DNA of 64,000 nucleotides. Source: Megalobrama amblycephala. Lineage: Eukaryota; Chordata; Actinopteri; Cypriniformes; Xenocyprididae. Each line of letters begins with the position of its first letter. Position 1 is the stretch's first letter. The DNA lies in NCBI RefSeq assembly GCF_018812025.1, contig NC_063053.1, forward strand, positions 9,990,123 to 10,054,122. The letters run 5' to 3'. Below are positions 37,499 through 49,400 of the stretch, piece after piece. Made by a program: the position numbers and the translations under genes. The notes beneath the pieces were generated by a model. The model searched no databases, had not been told where the DNA came from, and worked only from the letters and a program-made list of their open reading frames with translations.

Positions 37499-37690
37499 CC
37501 ATTTGCCAAGTTCCAAAAACAAAAAAACAACAACATAACAATAGTCCATATGACCAATGTCGTTTATTTCAAGTTTTCTGAAGCCATACAATAGCTTTGT
37601 GTCACAAACAGGCTTACAAAAAAAGCTCAAACAAGTCAGAAGCACAAGCTGTATGAACTACTAGTGAGTGAAGTGACGTGTAGCCAAGTA
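37499..37690. mobile_element. decayed TTAA-family fragment
   Basis: caatagtccatatgacc, gttttctgaagccatac and atagctttgtg match the 18605-18906 relative; no termini. Confidence 0.45.
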
Positions 37691-37737
37691 TGGTGTCCCA
37701 TACTCAGAATTTGTGCTCTGTATTTCACCCATCCAAG

Positions 37738-37756
37738 TGTGCACACACACACCGTG

Positions 37757-37790
<34 letters not shown>

Positions 37791-37802
37791 GTGAACACAC
37801 AC
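37738..37802. repeat. (CA)n microsatellite
   Basis: Two gcacacacac/accgtgaacacac units around a long pure CA tract. Confidence 0.95.
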
Positions 37803-38464
37803 CCAGAGCTGTGGGCTTGATTATTGTTGTTATTTTAATTTTTTATATGGTTTTTTTTAATGAAGTTTTTTTGTATTTTTTGAACTTGACAATATAAATC
37901 ACCATCACTTTCCTTTTACACTTTATGAAAGATGGCATTTTTTGTTTTTGTGTGAATGCTAATATAGAATTAGCATCTGTATATATCTGCTGTTTTTATC
38001 TTTATTTGTACTAAAGAATGAATCCACTGAATTCAGATTGATCATTTAGAAGGTCTGTACAGAAATTAATGGAAGTTCTGGCTAATATACAATACAGTTT
38101 TCAAAGCTTCATGTAATATATTTTTTTTCAAAGAGTGAATTTTAAAAGAGAAAATTTATACCTGTTGGAGAGACAATCACTCTAAAGCTTTATTGAGTTG
38201 ATTTGAATTGAAGAAAATTTCCTCAGGAATAGCTCTCTTTTGAGCAGTTCTGCTTTCTCAAATGTAAATGAATCTGTGATTGACAGCTAAATGAGTGGCC
38301 TTGTTAAACAGTTTATTTCTTAGCGCTTGGAGCAATTATTTCAATGGTTACGGCCTCAGGTTCTGTTTGGCAGTGTGTGTTCTCATCTCATTTAAAAGCT
38401 AGTTTAAACAGCGCCATGTGTTTCGTAGCCTTAGTGTTTTAAAGATTAACTTGTATATGTAATA

Positions 38465-38640
38465 TAACGGTAACACCTTAGTATGGGGAACAATTCTCAC
38501 TTTTAACTAGTTGCTTATTAGCTTGCATATTAATAGAATATTGGCTGTACTTATAAAGCACATATTAATGCCTTATTTTACATCCCTTAATTCTACACAA
38601 TACCTCAACTTAAATGCTACAACAACTACCGTACTATCGA
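38465..38640. mobile_element. fragment of a 'ggtaacacctta' MITE
   Basis: ggtaacaccttagtatgggg followed by taactagttgcttattagc resembles a widespread cyprinid MITE. Only one end is visible. Confidence 0.5.
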
Positions 38641-38895
38641 CCTGTCTATCTGTCTGTCTGATGTGAACTATTCCTTTAACTTTGCTATAGCTTTATCCTT
38701 ATTTTCTAGTACTGCAAATGTTTAATGTAAAGTGTATTTATTTTGATAATACAGTGTTGTGTCAGATTCTCTGTGCTTTCTGTAGCTCGACTGGATGTTG
38801 ATAGTTGGTCAATGTTTGGTGGCTGGTTCAACTCTGGCTGCAAGGAGGCAGGTTTTCAATAAATAAAGATCCTGTTTAAAAAGAAAGAAAGAAAA

Positions 38896-39060
38896 GGGAG
38901 GGCTGTAGTCTAATGGCTAAAATCTGGGCTGGTAAAGGTTGTACGTTTGAACCCTTCAAGAAGCGACCCTTAAGCGATCACCATTGTGCCCTTGAACCAC
39001 ACGCTTAACCACAGTTTGCTCTAGTTCCAGTAACTTAAAATGGTGACGACATTTATGCTC
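38896..39060 (+). mobile_element. tRNA-derived SINE
   Basis: The head has a pol III box A-like tagtctaatgg and a box B-like ggttgtacgtttgaaccc at suitable spacing. It is followed by the fish SINE core wording accattgtgcccttgaacc and cgcttaaccacagtttgctc. The tail is degraded. Confidence 0.65.
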
Positions 39061-39889
39061 CCTCCCTCTCACTTTCGTTCCAGGAGATAATCCTAAACGC
39101 TTGAATGGTGTCTGTAAACACACCATCCATCAGATCTGTGCTGTATAGTGTGCATTACTGTACGTGTGGGTGTGCAGAACACATGGTGTTCTCTGGGCTC
39201 TGAACAATCACATTGCATTTTGAGTGCTGTACTGACCACACACCATTACCATTTGCCTTGAGCAAGGGCTGAATTACATGAAAGCGCTGTGTAAATTGAA
39301 CTAATTATTAGAATAGTATTATTAGATGCAATTGTAATAGTGTTGTTTTCACTTATTAACTTCAACTGAATAGGGTAAAAACAATGAAAACTAATTTTAA
39401 TATGATAGCACAGGGTGTAAATGGGATATTATGACATGAATAAGATAATTTTTTACCTCATTCTCCCCCAAAATGTCAGTGTTTTGCAATGTACAGTGTA
39501 TTTGCTAGGAGATAATTTGATATTTAATTCTTCTGCTTTTCAGATTTTTATATTGTGAAAAAGTGTCATCCCATGTGTCATCTCTAGAGGCTCAGAACAG
39601 ATCTCAAGTTACATCTTGGTAAACAGTCTGCAGTCAAGCACCAAATATGAAAAATTTCTCATCAAATTTGTACATGATCAGATTAACTGAGCTATGCTAT
39701 TATTTTTTATAGTTCTGTATTCTTACTACATGGAAAAAAGTTGTCTCATTCGTGTCTATTTTTTTTTTTAGTTTTAGGAGAAACATCCAAGACTTAAATG
39801 AAACATCACAGATAATATCATTCCATGTTTTTTTTTTTGAGTTTTATAATATAGCAACCCCTTAATATATAAATAAATAAACAGGAATT

Positions 39890-40200
39890 TAATCTCACAA
39901 TTTTTTTTTTCTCCAGAATTGCAACTTTTTTTCTCAGATTTGTGACTTTATAAAGTCACAATTCTGAGAAATGAAGTTGCAGTTCTGAGAAATAAAGTCA
40001 GAATTGTAAGATATAAACTTGCAATTCTGAATTTTTCTAGCTATTGTGAGTTTATATCCCACAATTCTGACTTTTTTCCCTCACATTTGCGAGTTTATAT
40101 CTTGCAATTCTAACTTTTTTCTCACCATTGCGAGTTTATATCTCACAATTCTAAAAATTGTATCCCCAATTCTGACTTTTTTCTCACATTTGCAAGTTTA
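39890..40200. repeat. minisatellite of about 40-bp units, left part
   Basis: Repeated units built from gagtttatatctcacaatt and ctgacttttttctcac. Part of the array (about 39950-40020) runs in inverted orientation. A Tc1 element has inserted into it at 40203; the remainder continues at 41448. Confidence 0.85.
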
Positions 40201-40202
40201 TA

Positions 40203-41447
40203 CAGTGGGTACGGAAAGTATTCAGACCCTCTTAAATTTTTCACTCTTTGTTATATTGCAGCCATTTGCTAAAATCATTTAAGTTCATTTTTTTCCTCAT
40301 TAATGTACACACAGCACCCCATATTGACAGAATTGTTAACATTTTTGCAGATTTATTAAAAAAGAAAAACTGAAATATCACATGGTCCTAAGTATTCAGA
40401 CCCTTTGCTGTGACACTCATATATTTAACTCAGGTGCTGTCCATTTCTTCTGATCATCCTTGAGATGGTTCTACACCTTCATTTGAGTTCAGCTGTGTTT
40501 GATTATACTGATTGGACTTGATTAGGAAAGCCACACACTTGTCTATATAAGACCTTACAGCTCACAGTGCATGTCAGAGCAAATGAGAATCATGAGGTCA
40601 AAGAAACTGCCTGAAGAGCTCAGAGACAGAATTGTGGCAAGGCACAGATCTGGCCAAGGTTACAAAAAATTTCTGCTGCACTTAAGGTTCCTAAGAGCAC
40701 AGTGGCCTGCATAATCCTTAAATGGAAGACATTTGGGATGACCAGAACCCTTCCTAGAGCTGGCCGTCCGGCCAAACTGAGCTATTGGGGGAGAAGAGCC
40801 TTGGTGAGAGAGGTAAAGAAGAACCCAAAGATCACTGTGGCTGAGCTCCAGAGATGCAGTCGGGAGATGGGAGAAAGTTGTAGAAAGTTTTAAGTTGTAG
40901 AAAGGCCGAAGGTTTACCTTCCAACAAGACAATGACCCTAAGCACACAGCTAAAATAACGAAGGAGTGGCTTCACAACAACTCCGTGACTGTTCTTGAAT
41001 GGCCCAGCCAGAGCCCTGACTTAAACCCAATTGAGCATCTCTTGAGAGACCTAAAAATGGATGTCCACCAACGTTTACCATCCAACCTGACAGAACTGGA
41101 GAGGATCTGCAAGGAGGAATGGCAGAGGATCCCCAAATCCAAGTGTGAAAAACTTGTCCCAACTTGTCCATCTTTCCCAAAAAGACTCATGGCTGTATTA
41201 GATCAAAAGGGTGCTTCTACTAAATACTGAGCAAAGGGTCTGAATACTTAGGACCATGTGATATATCAGTTTTTCTTTTTTAATAAATCTGCAAAAATGT
41301 CAACAATTCTATGTTTTTCTGTCAATATGGGGTGCTGTGTGTACATTAATGAGGAAAAAAAATGAACTTAAATGATTTTAGCAAATGGCTGCAATATAAC
41401 AAAGAGTGAAAAATTTAAGGGGGTCTGAATACTTTCCATACCCACTG
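40203..41447 (+). mobile_element. Tc1-family transposon with internal deletion (1,245 bp)
   Basis: Starts cagtgggtacggaaagtatt and ends with its inverted copy (ccatacccactg), between TA at 40201-40202 and 41448-41449. The inverted repeats are about 200 bases. Same family as 52126-54401. Confidence 0.93.
40583..41230 (+). pseudogene. Tc1 transposase pseudogene, internally deleted
   Basis: The N-terminus starts at the ATG at 40583 (RSKKLPEELRDRIVARHRSG, a helix-turn-helix). A one-base slip near 40668 shifts frame. The second frame gives ILKWKTFGMTRTLPRAGRPA and ELQRCSREMGES. At about 40880-40905 the sequence jumps straight to the region of RRFTFQQDN, removing the middle of the protein including the first catalytic Asp. 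The end retains EWPSQSPDLNPIEH and QKGASTKY. Dead. Confidence 0.92.
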
Positions 41448-41490
41448 TATCTCGCTATATCTCTGACTTTTCTCTAAAAAAAATTGGCAG
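41448..41490. repeat. minisatellite, right part after the Tc1 insertion
   Basis: tatctcgctatatctctgac and ttttctct continue the 39890-40200 unit. Confidence 0.65.
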
Positions 41491-41996
41491 AAGCAAGCTT
41501 CCCTAACCATCAGCTACCCTGCTCTATTAAGTCATTAGTAATTTGAAAACCCATTTTGTTCATCCACTAGTGTACATGAGATGCTTAGAATAAGTGTTGC
41601 TAACCATGAAATTAAGTGAATGTAACTGCTTTAATTTTATGAGGGTGTACATTGCAAAGACTGGGTGTCCTTCAGCACCTCTACCTCTCTCTCCCTCTCG
41701 GTGACCCTATCATTGTCTTATGATTTATAAGGGCTTGCGTATTTCTGATGCTAGCTCTAATGCGTAATTGATTGGGGTCATTTGGAAGTGTTCACAGACG
41801 CACCTGCAGTAATAAGCTCACTTTACCAAACACTGCATTGCTGCTCAGACCCAAACCCTGATGTGATTTTTAAATCAGATTACATCAGAAACGTGCAGTT
41901 GCTTCATTAAACTGGTGTAGGAAAAAGTATTTTAGCATTCAAAAAATTCAGCTTTATTTATGTAGTAATATTCACACAGAAGATCTTGAAGTATGA

Positions 41997-41997
<1 letters not shown>

Positions 41998-42033
<36 letters not shown>
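41998..42033. repeat. (GT)n microsatellite
   Basis: Pure gt tract. Confidence 0.95.
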
Positions 42034-42449
42034 TTCAGACAGTTTCGCTGTAGTATATCCGTCTGTGTCCAGGTTGACGTTTATATGATCTCACTGACTG
42101 ACCTTTACTCAGGCTGCAGGTGTGTAAGGTTACATTTCTGGAGAAACAGAAGACAGAAGCCATTTGACACTGTATCTCAATGCTCTGTTACATCACACAC
42201 AGGCATCATGAAGCCTGATGGGAATCGTAAAGATTCGTAAGTGTGTTTGAGCGTTTGTGTTGAGAGTGCAAACTACTATAATGTTTTATGTGCTTCAGTA
42301 CAGTACCTGATGTACTGTAAACCAACAAAAAGTAGACCTAGATCACAAGGGGCCAGTTTAGTCTCATACAATCATATTAGATCTTCACTGAAATCAGCTG
42401 CTTGTTGAAGAGATGTGTGCTATAAAGTTTCTAAGTGATCAAATGATAG

Positions 42450-42903
42450 CACCAAAAGTTTGGGGCCGGTAAGAATTTTTAAAATGAGTTTGAAAGAAGT
42501 CTCTTATGCTCGCCAAAGCTGCATATTTGATCAAGTAAATATAGTAAAACCAGTAATATTGTGAAATATTATTAAAATTTAAAACAGTTTTTTTATTGTT
42601 TTCAGTATTTTAAAATGTATTTTCTCCCTTTGATGACAAAGCTGAATTTTTAGCATAATTTCTCCAGTCTTCAGCGTCACATGATCCTTCAGAAATCATT
42701 GTAATATGCTGATTTGCTGCTCGAGAAACAATATCAATGTTAAAAGCAAGTGTGTGACACTATACTTTTTTTCCTGATTCTTTGATGAATAGAAAGTTCA
42801 AAAGAATAACATTTATTTGAAATATTGTAACAATGTAAACATTTTTACTATCACTTTCGATAAATTTGATGTGTCCTTGATGAATAAAAGTATTAAAAAA
42901 GAT
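42450..42903. repeat. 'gtttggggtcagta' family copy, opposite arm order
   Basis: Contains aaaagtttggggccggtaag, cttcagcgtcacatgatcc and tttgatgaatagaaagttc. Confidence 0.6.
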
Positions 42904-43500
42904 TATATATATATATATACACTATACCGTTCAAAGTTAGAATTTGTTTTTTGAAAGAAATGAATACTTTTTTAATACAAATAGAAATTTCAACACTCTT
43001 CAGCAATAAAAAACCCAAATGTTATGTTTAACTAAATTCATTTTAATATGGTTGAATTTGATCATCGAAGGTCAGTGGCAAAGAAATTGGTTTAAAAAAA
43101 GTGATATTATTTGATATTAATAAAGTATTGCAGGTTTGTGGGATATTCTGAGTTTACATTTTACAGTCTTTAATAATTTTGAGGAATACTGAATCTGTTT
43201 TTGTGCAATTGAGATGAGTAAATTCACTCTAGAAGTATTATTACCATGTTCACAGAGCACACAACACCTCTGCACTCACGATTTCTCTCAATATAGGGAC
43301 AAGATAGGTGTCAGTCAATGAATGGGAAAAGAAAGTAACTTGCGTTTGAAACATAAGTAACTAAAACTTGTTGTAGCTAAATTTAAAAGTAATGAGTTAC
43401 TTTTAAATTTATAAAAATGATTATATATATACACTATACCGTTCAAAGTTAGAATTTGTTTTTTGAAAGAAATGAATACTTTTTTAATACTTATATTTCA
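42904..43500. repeat. 70-bp direct repeat flanking an old hAT-like fragment
   Basis: cactataccgttcaaagtta and about 60 bases around it occur at about 42919-42982 and 43433-43494, almost identical. The sequence between them (about 43200-43410) resembles, in reverse, part of the hAT element at 53345-54201 (ctcaatatagggac, agtaatgagttacttt). Confidence 0.65.
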
Positions 43501-44919
43501 TTATTCACTGACAGATACTGTAGGTAGATCGATTGATTCAAGAGTTTAAGGTATTTTGAGAAAAACCCAACCCAAACCTATTATTTTGTTGCATTGGTTT
43601 GTTTTCTAATGTAGTTGTTCGTCATTGGTTTAAACCTGTTGTTTATAGATAATTTATTCATTTGTTTTATTCATTTGTCAAGGATAAAGTACTGTATGTC
43701 TGTGATAGTAAAGCATGACTCATTAAATTTCTCAATAATTCTGTGTGTGCCGTGTAGGTGTGTATGGATGTACTGGTGTGTGTGTGTGTGTGTGAATAAT
43801 GTATGTTGTGCGCGCTTGTTCTGTGTGTGTGTGGTTGAGATCATTTTGCGGCAGCTGCTTATCAGGGGCAGGTGTGTGTCGGCTGATACCTGCTAGAGCC
43901 GCTGAGAGCAGCCTACCTGGAAATTGATGTCTCACATCAGTGACCCGCTCTCTGCCTAGCCGGCGACAGCAACCACCCGCACGGGCTTTACCTGCCTGTG
44001 TGCGTGCCGCTTTGTGCCTGTCATGTCGTTTTCTGTGCATATTTGCATCCATCTGATAATGAGAGGGTTAAAGTGTGTGGGAATTTAGGAGAGAGGTGTC
44101 AGAAAGGGTTTGTGTGTGTGTGCTGAAAGGTTATCATGTCCTTCGCTCCGATGACATTTGGAGCAGCGTTGTCTGATGGGATTAATCCACCGGCCCTGTG
44201 TCTCCACTGAGAGTCACCTCCTCAACCGCACGACCCAAATCTCCTGCCTCTCTCTTGCTTTTTTTTTTTCTTTGTTTTCCTACTGTTTATCTTTGCTTCA
44301 TTCTCTCAGTCCACTCCTCTCTCACTTCGGCTGTATTGATTCTTATTGTCATTCAGGTTAAGCTTGCAAAGACCAAGCAATTATGTCTTCAATCTGACAG
44401 TATCTAGCAGTGCGGCGCTTCTCCACGTTTAATTTCGACCTGGATAGGGGTTGTGTTTGTGTCTCACGGAGGTGCATGAGTGTTTGCTGGATGGTTGGGA
44501 GGGATGTGTGTATAATTGAGGCTCTCCCTCTTATCTCTCGCAGGAGAGAGTGTTTGACATTTAAAAGGCTTCTTTTTCACTTTCTGTTGGTCGTGCTCGG
44601 AGGTGACTGCAGGGGCATGTCCAGACGGGTGGCCGTTGACAATTGTGACACTGGCAAACCCAAAATTCTAAATTACAGCTGGCCATCTACCAACTTGCTT
44701 GACACCTTGAGATTATACACACTTCTAACCCTTCTCTAGAAACTAGAAACTTGCTGATGCATGATTTGTGAAGTGAAAGGCAGGAAAAATATCAATTTGA
44801 TTTATTCATTTTAATTTTTTAATTTTATTTTATTTAGTATTTTGCTGTTGTTTTGCTTTATTTTCCTTTTATTTTAATAAAAATATGCTATAAAAATAAA
44901 GCCTACAAACATACACTAC

Positions 44920-45072
44920 CATTCAAAAGTTTGAGGTCAGTAATTGTTTTTCTATAGTTTTTTTTATTTTATTAAATTGATCAAAAGTGACAGTAAAGAC
45001 TTTTACATTGTAACAAAAAACTTTTTTCAAATTATTGCTGTTTTTTTAAAACTTTTTATTTATCAAAGTATG
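44920..45072. repeat. 'gtttggggtcagta' family fragment
   Basis: accattcaaaagtttgaggtc followed by tgatcaaaagtgacagtaaa. Confidence 0.6.
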
Positions 45073-45359
45073 AGATTAAAGGGTTAGTTGGGTTAGTGGG
45101 GGGGATGGGGGGAGGTAACCCCCCCCCCCATTATTCAAATCCATCAGTTACAACCCCCCCAATATTTCAATATGAAAATCATAGTATATCAAATAAAAAA
45201 TATGTAGAATTCATTTATTTTGTAACAATAATTTTGTATCTAATCAAATATGAGTTTGTCATAATAAATTAGACAAAAAAATACTCCCCCTCCATTGAAC
45301 CGATTGGTAACGCCTAACCAATGCGTCGCACTTTCACCAAAACAATAACAACACCAAAA

Positions 45360-45446
45360 ATGAAGAGAACCGCTGCCCAGTCGACTATATTAAACTGCTG
45401 GTCAAAGAGGGACGTTAAAAAGAATAAAGCATGTACTGAGAAGGAG
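45360..45446 (+). pseudogene. possible first exon of a hAT-type transposase
   Basis: 29 codons read MKRTAAQSTILNCWSKRDVK and on to TEKE, followed by a good donor (gag|gtatgag). A short basic N-terminal exon is usual in hAT/ZMYM-like transposases of fish. No downstream exon was recognised, so this is tentative. Confidence 0.35.
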
Positions 45447-45812
45447 GTATGAGAATATTGTATAATAGCTACACTCCACATATATTTTAGCTAATCCATT
45501 ACAATTTAGCCATAACTATCAGTGTAACTGTAACCAGTAACCAAAACAGCCATCTGGTTTAGTTCATTTTTCAATAGTGTCTTTAATTGTCAATGATAAA
45601 AGTATTCACATCGGTGTTTGTTTTCTTCCTAAATTAATCTGACTTTTGAACGAATTGGCTGAATGAACGATTTAAGTGACTCACTCAATAAAAAAGCGAA
45701 TTGCTGCCGCCTACTGGTGGTTTCAATTTTTAACATAATTTCTTTCTTTTTAGAATCACTGTTATGTTAGAATTTGATGAATGATCATACATAAATTTCA
45801 TAAAGTTAGGAT

Positions 45813-45898
<86 letters not shown>
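45813..45898. repeat. (GATA)n microsatellite, about 21 units
   Basis: Nearly pure gata tract inside the preceding element. Confidence 0.97.
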
Positions 45899-46218
45899 GA
45901 AGAAATAAATTATCCAATCACTCTACACATAAAACAGATATTTTTTTAATTAAAAAAAATAATAACAGACAGCATACCAACGTTCAACCCCCCCCAATGT
46001 TGAAACCAAATCTATGCCCTTGGTAGTATACATGCCAGATCAGTATGTGGCGCTGTAATTCTGCCACAAAGAAACACTAAAATTGGAGAATAAGACTTGG
46101 AGCATGCACATAAACCTTGCGCTCTGTATACAAACTTTAGTAAAGCTTAGAAATAAAGCTTTATTTTAGTAAAGCTAATAGGCTTAGTAGCTTCTGCAGC
46201 ACAAGCATGTAGTCCACT

Positions 46219-46219
<1 letters not shown>

Positions 46220-46263
<44 letters not shown>

Positions 46264-46264
46264 G
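46220..46264. repeat. (GTT)n microsatellite
   Basis: Pure ttg/gtt tract. Confidence 0.97.
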
Positions 46265-46274
46265 CTGTTTTGTG

Positions 46275-46522
46275 CTGTTAGTGGTGTCTGACTAGGGTCA
46301 ACACGTGGGGTGATGACATCATCGTTTCACAAAATATGCGGATTGGCTGTACGCACGAAAACGCAAGGGTGTCGTTTTCAGATTTATCCACTCTGGGACC
46401 CAGTTTCAAAAAACAGCGGTTTCACCCTCTGAAAACGCTGGATCCATCTGGATGAAATGACTATAACATACAAAATGTTTGCGTATACAGCTAAACTCGT
46501 CTCTGTGTGGACAGGCCCTTAG
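46275..46522. mobile_element. Harbinger-like MITE fragment
   Basis: Ends with cgtctctgtgtggacaggcc followed by cttag. It resembles the interior of the 30391-30759 element (gaaaacgcaagg, atgcggattggc); the left end was not resolved. Confidence 0.45.
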
Positions 46523-46974
46523 TGGCACCAGTGCCACTGCTCTCAAATGTTAGTCTGGAGCCCTGCAGTGGGATTTTTGGTGGTACCTTGCAGACCAAAA
46601 CTGTCCAATTACTTTCAGTCTGGCACTCAACAGTCAGTTTTTGATGATTAAAGCCAGGTGTACTGTATATCACAGGTTGTGTTCTTGCGTTTAATGACAT
46701 TTAGACAGAGAGTAACATTTCTTCCTTTTCAGTTTCCAACTTGGACGAATTATGGGATTGTTTTCTCTTTGAATTTGTCCAGAAGAAGATATATTAGAGC
46801 TACCTTCTGCCTTGAAATACCTTAAAATGCTGCCTTCAAAGGCATCTTGTTAGGTTTTGGAATGCAGCCAATGTGTGCATTTTATTGAGTTTGTGCTGAA
46901 GTTTGTCATTTTATACACTCTTTCTTCTCTGTTTACCTTTGGTCTCTCTCTGTCTCTCTCTCATTCTTTTCCTC

Positions 46975-47135
46975 TCCAGAGGAACTGAGAAGGTCAATTG
47001 CCAATTTCCTCAGCCATTGTCTTTATCAAAACCAATATTAATTTTGGCTAATTAGGACCTGAAGCTAATGAGCATTACAAATAATTAGTTCATTTATAAC
47101 CCATAACATCCACGGTTTATTAGGATCTCTGAAAC
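46975..47135. other. candidate conserved noncoding stretch
   Basis: Dense homeodomain-type cores (caatattaattttggctaat, gaagctaatgagcattac, aataattagttcattt) in unique sequence with no repeat signature. Confidence 0.35.
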
Positions 47136-47606
47136 AAGCGGTTCAAACGCAAGCAGGCGCAGTGCAGGCACACACACACACTCACAGACACTCAGGCACA
47201 CATCTGTCTGTCTATCTAGTGGCTGTTGACTCCTGCGACCTGGAGACCCAAGCTGAGCACCTGAATCCTCCATCCTCCTTTTCCTGCGACCACCTCTGTG
47301 ACCTCACTGTCAGGAGTGCAGCCACGGGTAACGTGAGAGAGTCAATGGGTCAACAGATAGATAAAGACTCCAAAACTTAGTGAGCTGCCAGTGTAGGCAA
47401 CATTTTAAGACATCATACATACGCAGTTCAGATGCAAAGTCTTCATTGAGAAGGTAATCCCATAATGCATTGCAACAAGCTCATTAAAAAAAGTCTGTAT
47501 GTATCCATATGTATATCCATGTATTATGTCATTCACTGCTAATTCCTGTTACACTGTTACATGCTAATGCCAAATTCTATTGAAATATTTTATTTTATTT
47601 AGAAAT

Positions 47607-47760
47607 ATACACTGCCGTTCAAAAGTTTTGGGCCATTGCAATTTTTTTTTAAAGAATAAAAAAATATTAAAGGATAAAAATGATTTTATTCAACAAGGAT
47701 GCTTTAAATTGAACAAAAGTGACAGTAAATACTTTTAAATAGTAAGATAGAACATCTTTG
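47607..47760. repeat. 'gtttggggtcagta' family fragment
   Basis: cactgccgttcaaaagtttt, then attcaacaaggatgc and gaacaaaagtgacagtaaa. Confidence 0.6.
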
Positions 47761-48272
47761 GATAAATACGTCACACTGGCACACTCCAGAGCATGCACGC
47801 TCTCTTTTGGGACGGCCCTGCTGCCACGGCAACCCTGAGTGACGGACAGCTCTGCTGTTGACAGCAGCGATGGCAAACACTCTCCAAGTGTTTGTCGTTT
47901 AAGTGAATAGGTGTGGAAAGAAAGGATGGGGTAAGAGAAGCGAGGAAGGATGGCTGCCGTGATTGAGAGGCATGAAATGGCTGAACCTGTGAGTGAAAAC
48001 ACCCACATTAGAGTTCCCTTAGTTTTGATTCAACTCCACTCCAGATAATGCACAGGTCTAAAAGGTCACCATCGGAGCAGAAGAGTTTTGTAGAGTATTG
48101 TAGCTCTCATTCAAATTTGTAAGCATTCTGACTGGTGAAGCAGGCAGGCAGATTTGGTGGTAGCTCTTTTTATGGGTAAATGGGTAAATCTTATGAAACT
48201 TGCCAAGGAAATGTCCCGGTTACATTTCACTCCAAAATAAAAAGAAAGAAGTATATCATTTCATTTCATTTC

Positions 48273-49265
48273 TAGGGGTGTAACGGTACACAAAACTGAC
48301 GTTCGGTACAGTACGTACCTTGGTTTTGAAGTCATGGTTTGGTACAGCAGGGGGAGACAACTAAAGAAAATTGCATTTTTTTTTTAATTAAACAGTAATT
48401 TACTGAATAAATTGTGTCTTTCTTTAAATGAATTCAATTATAATTAAGGATAAAAAAAATCTCTGCTAATGCTGTAAACTAGGGAGCCCTTGCACATTAC
48501 TATAATATTAAATTTCAGTTGTTATTTATTTTTTAGATGTAATAATCAACACTCAAATAACAAATTGTAAAATTATGTTTTTACTACAATTCATTGTTAA
48601 ATAAAATCATTTACACAGTGGTTGTCATTTTCATGACATATTTATTTAAACATACATTAAATAATCAAAACCTCTCTAACAAGTTAAGTAAAATATAATG
48701 AATATATAGCCTAATATAGTGCATATATTTAGCAAAAGAGTTTCTCTGGTGAACTAACAAGCTGTGGATTCGCCTGAGGTAAATGCTACGTGTCTTTCTG
48801 CCGTTGACTGATTAAGGGATTATTTTGATTTTATTTTGATTGAGCGAGATATTGTACGTTTCAGTTAGTTGTAATGTATCTTTCAACATACCTTCAGATG
48901 TTCATTCATGTTTATTCTGAAACTAGTATCAAAGAGGAGATAATCGCATTCACTTTCGGTCCACGTTGCCGCTTGAAATGAGGTGGCTATACAGAGATCT
49001 GTCACACCAGCTATCTGTCAAGCCACATTAAAGAGCATCAAAACGGCATTTTTTTTGTTTGAATTTCATAATAAAATGGATAGAATGTGAAAGATGGCAC
49101 TTTTTTTCTTATCGAAAGTAACAAAACTCTGAGCTTATTGTGATTAATGGTGGTTAGGCTACAGTGCTGTATTCGCCATGTGGGCAGGCGGGGCAGCAGG
49201 GGGTGGGGCGTGTTTGGTACGCAATGAGAGTATTGCGGTACGTACCGTGGTTGGTGTTTGTGGTT
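48273..49265. mobile_element. hAT-like element, taggggtgtaacgg terminus
   Basis: Left terminus taggggtgtaacggtacac, with ggtacgtacc words repeated near 49235-49250. The interior is AT-rich. The right terminus was not identified. Confidence 0.55.
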
Positions 49266-49357
49266 TTTACGTCTGTCTAGCACGTGTTTACATAATGGAA
49301 AAAGTAGCGCAGTGGAATGTGAAAACACGTTGTGTGAACAGCCACTAAAAAAGGAAA

Positions 49358-49391
<34 letters not shown>
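49358..49391. repeat. (AAT)n microsatellite
   Basis: Pure ataata tract just outside the next element. Confidence 0.97.
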
Positions 49392-49400
49392 TATCTTTAA

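Larger units (their letters stand above)
45084..46023 (+). mobile_element. probable hAT-like element with G/C homopolymer tracts
   Basis: Left part has G7, G6 and C11-type tracts. aaccccccc-aatatttcaa near 45155 is echoed by aacccccccc-aatgttgaaa near 45990. The right end, on the minus strand, reads aagggcatagatttggtttc, a terminus I associate with a fish DNA transposon. Boundaries are uncertain. Confidence 0.4.

Noticed and set aside
43732..44052. 106-codon minus-strand open frame
   Set aside because: Built on a GT repeat and a GC-rich stretch; His/Thr-rich with no family resemblance.
47220..47335. GC-richer stretch resembling an exon
   Set aside because: The frames give no cadherin-like sequence, and the phases and splice sites do not fit the EC1 continuation.
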